Assembly: GCA_003001975.1 (NCBI GenBank)
Contig: PVUG01000013.1
Location: forward strand, 86,938 to 150,937
From: Martelella mediterranea
GTDB lineage: Bacteria > Pseudomonadota > Alphaproteobacteria > Rhizobiales > Rhizobiaceae
Reading direction: 5' to 3'
DNA length: 64,000 bases
The notes beneath the pieces are model-generated. The model worked only from the letters and a program-made list of their open reading frames with translations. It had not been told where the DNA came from and ran no database searches. The translations under genes and the position numbers were made by a program. Below, in pieces: positions 59,775 through 64,000 of the stretch; the first letter of the stretch is position 1; every line of letters begins with the position of its first letter.

Positions 59775-60146
59775 ATGCCTACCGTAAACCAACTGATCCG
59801 CAAGCCGCGCCAGCCTCAGGTCAAGCGGAACAAGGTTCCCGCGCTGGAACAGAACCCGCAGAAGCGCGGCGTTTGCACCCGCGTCTACACCACGACGCCG
59901 AAGAAGCCGAACTCGGCTCTGCGTAAGGTTGCCAAGATTCGTCTGACCAATGGCTTCGAAGTCATCGGCTACATTCCGGGTGAAGGTCATAACCTTCAGG
60001 AGCACTCCGTCGTCATGATCCGCGGCGGCCGCGTGAAGGACTTGCCGGGTGTTCGTTACCACATCATCCGTGGTGTTCTGGATACCCAGGGCGTCAAGAA
60101 TCGTAAGCAGCGTCGTTCGAAGTACGGTGCGAAGCGTCCGAAGTAA
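59775..60146 (+). CDS. rpsL: 30S ribosomal protein S12
   Basis: This 123-residue protein of the decoding centre opens the str operon. [15 protein letters not shown] and [24 protein letters not shown] are diagnostic; the lysines of [11 protein letters not shown] are the wild-type residues whose change gives streptomycin resistance. The order rpsL-rpsG-fusA-tuf follows. Confidence 0.99.
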   Translation: MPTVNQLIRKPRQPQVKRNKVPALEQNPQKRGVCTRVYTTTPKKPNSALRKVAKIRLTNGFEVIGYIPGEGHNLQEHSVVMIRGGRVKDLPGVRYHIIRGVLDTQGVKNRKQRRSKYGAKRPK

Positions 60147-60221
60147 TTCGGTTTTCATTTTTCTGGCGCTGCGCGAGGTTCTCCGCGTTTTAAGTGCCGC
60201 AACTGTTGAGAGACAAAAAGT

Positions 60222-60692
60222 ATGTCACGACGCCATAGTGCAGAAAAGCGTGAGATCAATCCGGATCCCAAGTTCGGTGATCTGGTGATCAGCAAGTTCA
60301 TGAATGCCATCATGCTTCATGGCAAGAAGTCGGTCGCCGAATCGATCGTCTATGGTGCGCTCGACGCGGTCGAGGGCAAGATGAAGCAGGACCCGATCGA
60401 GGTCTTTCATCAGGCACTCGAAAACGTTGCGCCGCATGTTGAGGTTCGTTCCCGCCGTGTTGGTGGTGCAACCTACCAGGTTCCGGTCGACGTCCGTCCC
60501 GAGCGCCGTCAGGCTCTCGCGATCCGCTGGTTGATCGCTGCTGCCCGCAAGCGTAACGAAACCACCATGATCGAGCGCCTGTCCGGCGAGCTCATGGACG
60601 CTGCGAGCAACCGCGGTTCTGCTGTCAAGAAGCGTGAAGACACGCACAAGATGGCCGACGCCAACCGCGCATTCTCCCATTACCGCTGGTAA
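60222..60692 (+). CDS. rpsG: 30S ribosomal protein S7
   Basis: This 156-residue primary binding protein of the 16S rRNA 3' domain nucleates head assembly. [20 protein letters not shown] at the start and [22 protein letters not shown] in the middle are typical. It lies 75 bases after rpsL and 27 before fusA. Confidence 0.99.
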   Translation: MSRRHSAEKREINPDPKFGDLVISKFMNAIMLHGKKSVAESIVYGALDAVEGKMKQDPIEVFHQALENVAPHVEVRSRRVGGATYQVPVDVRPERRQALAIRWLIAAARKRNETTMIERLSGELMDAASNRGSAVKKREDTHKMADANRAFSHYRW

Positions 60693-60719
60693 TACAGATA
60701 CGAGGGAAGGCCTAACATC

Positions 60720-62819
60720 ATGGCTCGCGAATATAAAATCGAAGATTACCGTAATTTCGGTATCATGGCGCACATCGACGCTGGCAAGACCACGACGACC
60801 GAGCGCATCCTCTTCTACACCGGCAAGTCGCACAAGATCGGTGAAGTTCACGACGGCGCAGCCACGATGGACTGGATGGAGCAGGAGCAGGAACGTGGCA
60901 TCACGATCACGTCCGCTGCGACCACGACCTTCTGGGAAGGCCGTGACGGCAAGAAGCGTCGCTTCAACATCATCGACACTCCCGGACACGTTGATTTCAC
61001 CATTGAAGTAGAGCGTTCGCTCCGCGTGCTCGACGGTGCTGTTGCCCTTCTCGACGCCAATGCAGGCGTTGAGCCGCAGACGGAAACCGTCTGGCGTCAG
61101 GCTGACAAGTACAACGTTCCGCGGATGATCTTCTGCAACAAGATGGACAAGATCGGCGCCGACTTCTATCGCTCGGTCGATATGGTCAAGTCCCGTCTCG
61201 GTGCGATCCCGGTTGTCATCCAGCTGCCGATCGGCGCTGAAAACGACTTTGCCGGCGTGATCGACCTGATCGAGATGAAGGCGCTTGTCTGGGACGGTGA
61301 GCATCTCGGCGCTCAGTGGGATATCACCGATATTCCTGCCGACATGAAGGAAAAGGCCGAAGAGTGGCGCGAAACGATGATCGAAACGATCGTCGAAGTC
61401 GATGAAGCTGCGATGGAAGCCTATCTGGAAGGCGAAATGCCCTCCAACGACAAGATCCGCGAGCTTATCCGCAAGGGTACCATCGGCGTTCAGTTCTACC
61501 CGATGCTGTGCGGTTCGGCCTTCAAGAACAAGGGCGTTCAGCCGCTGCTCGACGCTGTTGTCGACTTCCTGCCGTCGCCGATCGACATCGAATCCATCAA
61601 GGGTATCGACGTCAAGACCGAGGCCGACATCGCGCGTCATGCCGATGACAACGAGCCGCTTTCCATGCTGGCGTTCAAGATCATGAACGACCCCTTCGTC
61701 GGTTCGCTGACGTTCTGCCGTGTCTATTCGGGCACGATCGAAAAGGGTTCGTCGGTGATGAACACGGTCAAGGAAAAGCGCGAGCGCGTCGGCCGTATGC
61801 TTCAGATGCACTCGAACTCGCGTTCGGACATCGAGATTGCCTACGCCGGTGACATCGTTGCTCTGGCCGGCCTGAAGGAAACCACCACCGGTGACACGCT
61901 CTGCGATCCGCTGAAGCCTGTTATTCTGGAACGGATGGAATTCCCCGAGCCGGTTATTCGGATCGCCATCGAGCCGAAGACCAAGGCCGACCAGGAGAAG
62001 ATGGGTATCGCTCTCAACCGTCTTGCTGCCGAAGACCCGTCCTTCCGCGTTTTCTCCGATGAGGAAAGCGGCCAGACGATCATCGCTGGCATGGGTGAGC
62101 TTCACCTCGACATTCTCGTCGACCGCATGAAGCGTGAATTCAAGGTTGAGGCTAATGTCGGTGCGCCGCAGGTTGCCTACCGCGAAACCATCACCCAGGC
62201 ACACGAAGAAGATTACACCCACAAGAAGCAGTCGGGTGGTTCGGGTCAGTTCGCCCGCGTCAAGATCATCTTCGAACCCAACCCGGATGGCGAAGATTTC
62301 GTCTTCGAATCCAAGATCGTCGGCGGTTCTGTTCCGAAGGAATACATCCCCGGTGTTCAGAAGGGTATCGAAAGCGTTCTGTCGTCTGGTCCGCTGGCCG
62401 GCTTCCCGATGCTCGGCATCAAGGCCACCCTCATCGACGGTGCCTACCACGATGTCGACTCCTCGGTTCTCGCCTTTGAAATCGCCTCGCGCGCCTGCTT
62501 CCGTGAAGCTGCCCGCAAGGCCGGTGCCCAGCTCCTCGAGCCGGTGATGAAGGTCGAGGTTGTTACGCCGGAAGATTATGTCGGTGACGTCATCGGCGAT
62601 CTGAACTCCCGTCGTGGCCAGATCCAGGGCCAGGAGCCGCGCGGCAATGCGACGGTTATCGACGCTCAGGTGCCGCTGGCCAACATGTTCAAATACGTCG
62701 ATACGCTGCGCTCTATGTCGCAGGGCCGTGCCCAGTATTCGATGGTCTTTGATCACAACGCACCCGTGCCGTCGAATGTCGCACAGGAAATTCAGGCGAA
62801 GTATTCCGGTTCCAAGTAA
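60720..62819 (+). CDS. fusA: Translation elongation factor G
   Basis: This 699-residue GTPase moves tRNAs and mRNA after peptide bond formation. The G domain has the P-loop [15 protein letters not shown] (about 17-31), the switch II motif [16 protein letters not shown] (about 88-103) and [10 protein letters not shown]. Domains II to V follow, ending in the [15 protein letters not shown] segment. Third gene of the str operon. Confidence 0.99.
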   Translation: MAREYKIEDYRNFGIMAHIDAGKTTTTERILFYTGKSHKIGEVHDGAATMDWMEQEQERGITITSAATTTFWEGRDGKKRRFNIIDTPGHVDFTIEVERSLRVLDGAVALLDANAGVEPQTETVWRQADKYNVPRMIFCNKMDKIGADFYRSVDMVKSRLGAIPVVIQLPIGAENDFAGVIDLIEMKALVWDGEHLGAQWDITDIPADMKEKAEEWRETMIETIVEVDEAAMEAYLEGEMPSNDKIRELIRKGTIGVQFYPMLCGSAFKNKGVQPLLDAVVDFLPSPIDIESIKGIDVKTEADIARHADDNEPLSMLAFKIMNDPFVGSLTFCRVYSGTIEKGSSVMNTVKEKRERVGRMLQMHSNSRSDIEIAYAGDIVALAGLKETTTGDTLCDPLKPVILERMEFPEPVIRIAIEPKTKADQEKMGIALNRLAAEDPSFRVFSDEESGQTIIAGMGELHLDILVDRMKREFKVEANVGAPQVAYRETITQAHEEDYTHKKQSGGSGQFARVKIIFEPNPDGEDFVFESKIVGGSVPKEYIPGVQKGIESVLSSGPLAGFPMLGIKATLIDGAYHDVDSSVLAFEIASRACFREAARKAGAQLLEPVMKVEVVTPEDYVGDVIGDLNSRRGQIQGQEPRGNATVIDAQVPLANMFKYVDTLRSMSQGRAQYSMVFDHNAPVPSNVAQEIQAKYSGSK

Positions 62820-62888
62820 CCGGGATACACCCGTAACGCATAAATGAGATAACCCCGTCGCGGGGTCTGAAAAGAATAGGAGCCTAAA

Positions 62889-64000
62889 ATGGCAAAGGCA
62901 AAGTTTGAGCGGAGCAAACCGCACGTCAACATCGGCACGATTGGTCACGTTGACCACGGCAAGACGACACTGACGGCTGCGATCACGAAGTTCTTCGGTG
63001 ACTTCCGTGCGTATGACCAGATTGACGCGGCGCCGGAAGAAAAGGCACGCGGCATCACCATCTCGACGGCACACGTCGAGTATGAGACGGAAAAGCGTCA
63101 CTACGCGCACGTCGACTGCCCCGGCCACGCCGACTATGTTAAGAACATGATCACCGGTGCGGCTCAGATGGACGGCGCGATCCTGGTGTGCTCGGCCGCT
63201 GACGGTCCGATGCCGCAGACCCGCGAGCACATCCTGCTTGCCCGTCAGGTTGGCGTTCCGGCCATCGTTGTCTTCCTCAACAAGGTTGACCAGGTCGACG
63301 ACGAAGAGCTTCTCGAGCTCGTTGAAATGGAAGTTCGCGAGCTGCTGGACTCCTACGAGTTCCCCGGCGACGAAATCCCGATCATCAAGGGTTCGGCTCT
63401 GGTTGCTCTGGAAGATGGCGACAAGGCTATCGGCGAAGATGCAATCCGCGCCCTGATGGCTGCTGTTGACGACTACGTCCCGACGCCCGAGCGTCCGGTT
63501 GACCAGCCGTTCCTGATGCCGATCGAAGACGTTTTCTCGATCTCCGGCCGTGGTACGGTTGTGACCGGTCGTGTTGAGCGCGGCATCATCAAGGTTGGCG
63601 AAGAAGTCGAGATCGTCGGCATCAAGGACACGCAGAAGACGACGGTTACCGGCGTTGAAATGTTCCGCAAGCTGCTCGACCAGGGCGAAGCCGGCGACAA
63701 CATCGGCGCCCTGATCCGTGGTGTTCAGCGCGACCAGGTTGAGCGTGGCCAGATTCTCTGCAAGCCCGGCTCGGTTACGCCGCACACGAAGTTCAAGGCA
63801 GAAGCCTACATCCTGACGAAGGATGAAGGTGGCCGTCACACGCCGTTCTTCACGAACTACCGTCCGCAGTTCTACTTCCGTACGACGGACGTGACCGGTG
63901 TTGTCACGCTGCCGGAAGGCACGGAAATGGTCATGCCGGGCGACAATGTCACGGTTGACGTCGAGCTGATCGTTCCGATCGCGATGGAAGAAAAGCTGCG
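62889..64000 (+). CDS. tuf: Elongation factor Tu, 3' end cut by window
   Basis: This gene is cut off by the window edge, so about 370 of the usual 390 or so residues are present. EF-Tu delivers aminoacyl-tRNA to the ribosome. The P-loop [14 protein letters not shown] (about 18-31), [12 protein letters not shown] (switch II) and [12 protein letters not shown] (NKxD) are all intact, and domains 2 and 3 follow without interruption. GGAG lies 11 bases before the ATG. Rhizobia often have a second tuf elsewhere. Confidence 0.98.
   Translation, partial: MAKAKFERSKPHVNIGTIGHVDHGKTTLTAAITKFFGDFRAYDQIDAAPEEKARGITISTAHVEYETEKRHYAHVDCPGHADYVKNMITGAAQMDGAILVCSAADGPMPQTREHILLARQVGVPAIVVFLNKVDQVDDEELLELVEMEVRELLDSYEFPGDEIPIIKGSALVALEDGDKAIGEDAIRALMAAVDDYVPTPERPVDQPFLMPIEDVFSISGRGTVVTGRVERGIIKVGEEVEIVGIKDTQKTTVTGVEMFRKLLDQGEAGDNIGALIRGVQRDQVERGQILCKPGSVTPHTKFKAEAYILTKDEGGRHTPFFTNYRPQFYFRTTDVTGVVTLPEGTEMVMPGDNVTVDVELIVPIAMEEKL

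Noticed and set aside
60225..63839. A 1204-residue open frame antisense to rpsG, fusA and tuf
   Set aside because: It is a mirror of highly biased codons in the str operon. It has no recognisable domain, and the sense strand encodes essential proteins with intact motifs.

Overview
The window is a 64 kb piece of a high-GC chromosome from an alphaproteobacterium, almost certainly of the order Hyphomicrobiales (Rhizobiales) and probably Rhizobiaceae-like or Martelella-like. The evidence is the glgP-glgB-glgC-glgA-pgm-glgX glycogen operon, a hemP-hmuS-hmuT-hmuU-hmuV haem operon divergent from a large tonB with a TGA-N9-TCA (RirA-type IRO) motif between them, short-form HisG with its HisZ partner beside hisS, a CIRCE-controlled groESL pair, and a heterotetrameric sarcosine oxidase operon. 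The genus is inference. There are no tRNA or rRNA genes, no CRISPR array, no transposase and no prophage. This is core chromosome with a few accessory genes.

Layout. 0.1-3.5 kb: two Tag-family DNA glycosylases flank a divergent yeiH-like exporter and LysR pair. 3.6-7.9 kb: hisS, a palindromic repeat, a VOC protein, hisZ and hisG. 8-11.2 kb: a GST and groEL/groES (minus). 11.3-22.7 kb, mostly plus: chrA, a HAD phosphatase, ribF, two half-size YeeE/YedE sulfur transporters, ileS, a lipoprotein, a GNAT enzyme, tadA (minus), an rluB-like gene and rsmD. 22.7-29 kb: the haem-uptake operon (minus), including the 57-residue hemP, facing a small secreted protein and tonB (plus). 29-30.2 kb: a TPR lipoprotein and rpsU (minus). 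30.6-36.5 kb: soxB, an alpha/beta hydrolase, soxD, soxA and soxG. 36.5-38 kb: a DUF2332 protein and a MaoC hydratase (minus). 38-49.1 kb: the glycogen operon (minus). 49.4-56.2 kb: a three-gene transglutaminase / ATP-grasp / alpha-E cluster (minus). 56.4-59.4 kb: a small conserved-type protein, a DUF1906 protein and an ABC-F ATPase. 59.8-64 kb: the str operon rpsL-rpsG-fusA-tuf, with tuf cut by the window end.

How genes work together. HisZ and HisG form the first enzyme of histidine synthesis. HmuTUV imports haem that a TonB-dependent receptor (not in this window) delivers, TonB powers that receptor, HmuS handles the haem inside, and HemP is the usual small leader protein. The sox genes oxidise sarcosine to glycine with tetrahydrofolate as one-carbon acceptor. 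The glg genes make, branch and degrade glycogen from glucose-1-phosphate.

The least understood locus is the transglutaminase / circularly permuted ATP-grasp / alpha-E cluster at 49.4-56.2 kb. It has intact Cys-His-Asp triads in both transglutaminases and looks like a peptide ligation or amide-modification system without an assigned substrate. Other points of interest are a low-GC insert within hisS, an Asp-nucleophile (dehalogenase-type) hydrolase embedded in the sox operon, a Tag paralogue lacking the zinc ligands, and a nested palindromic repeat after hisS.
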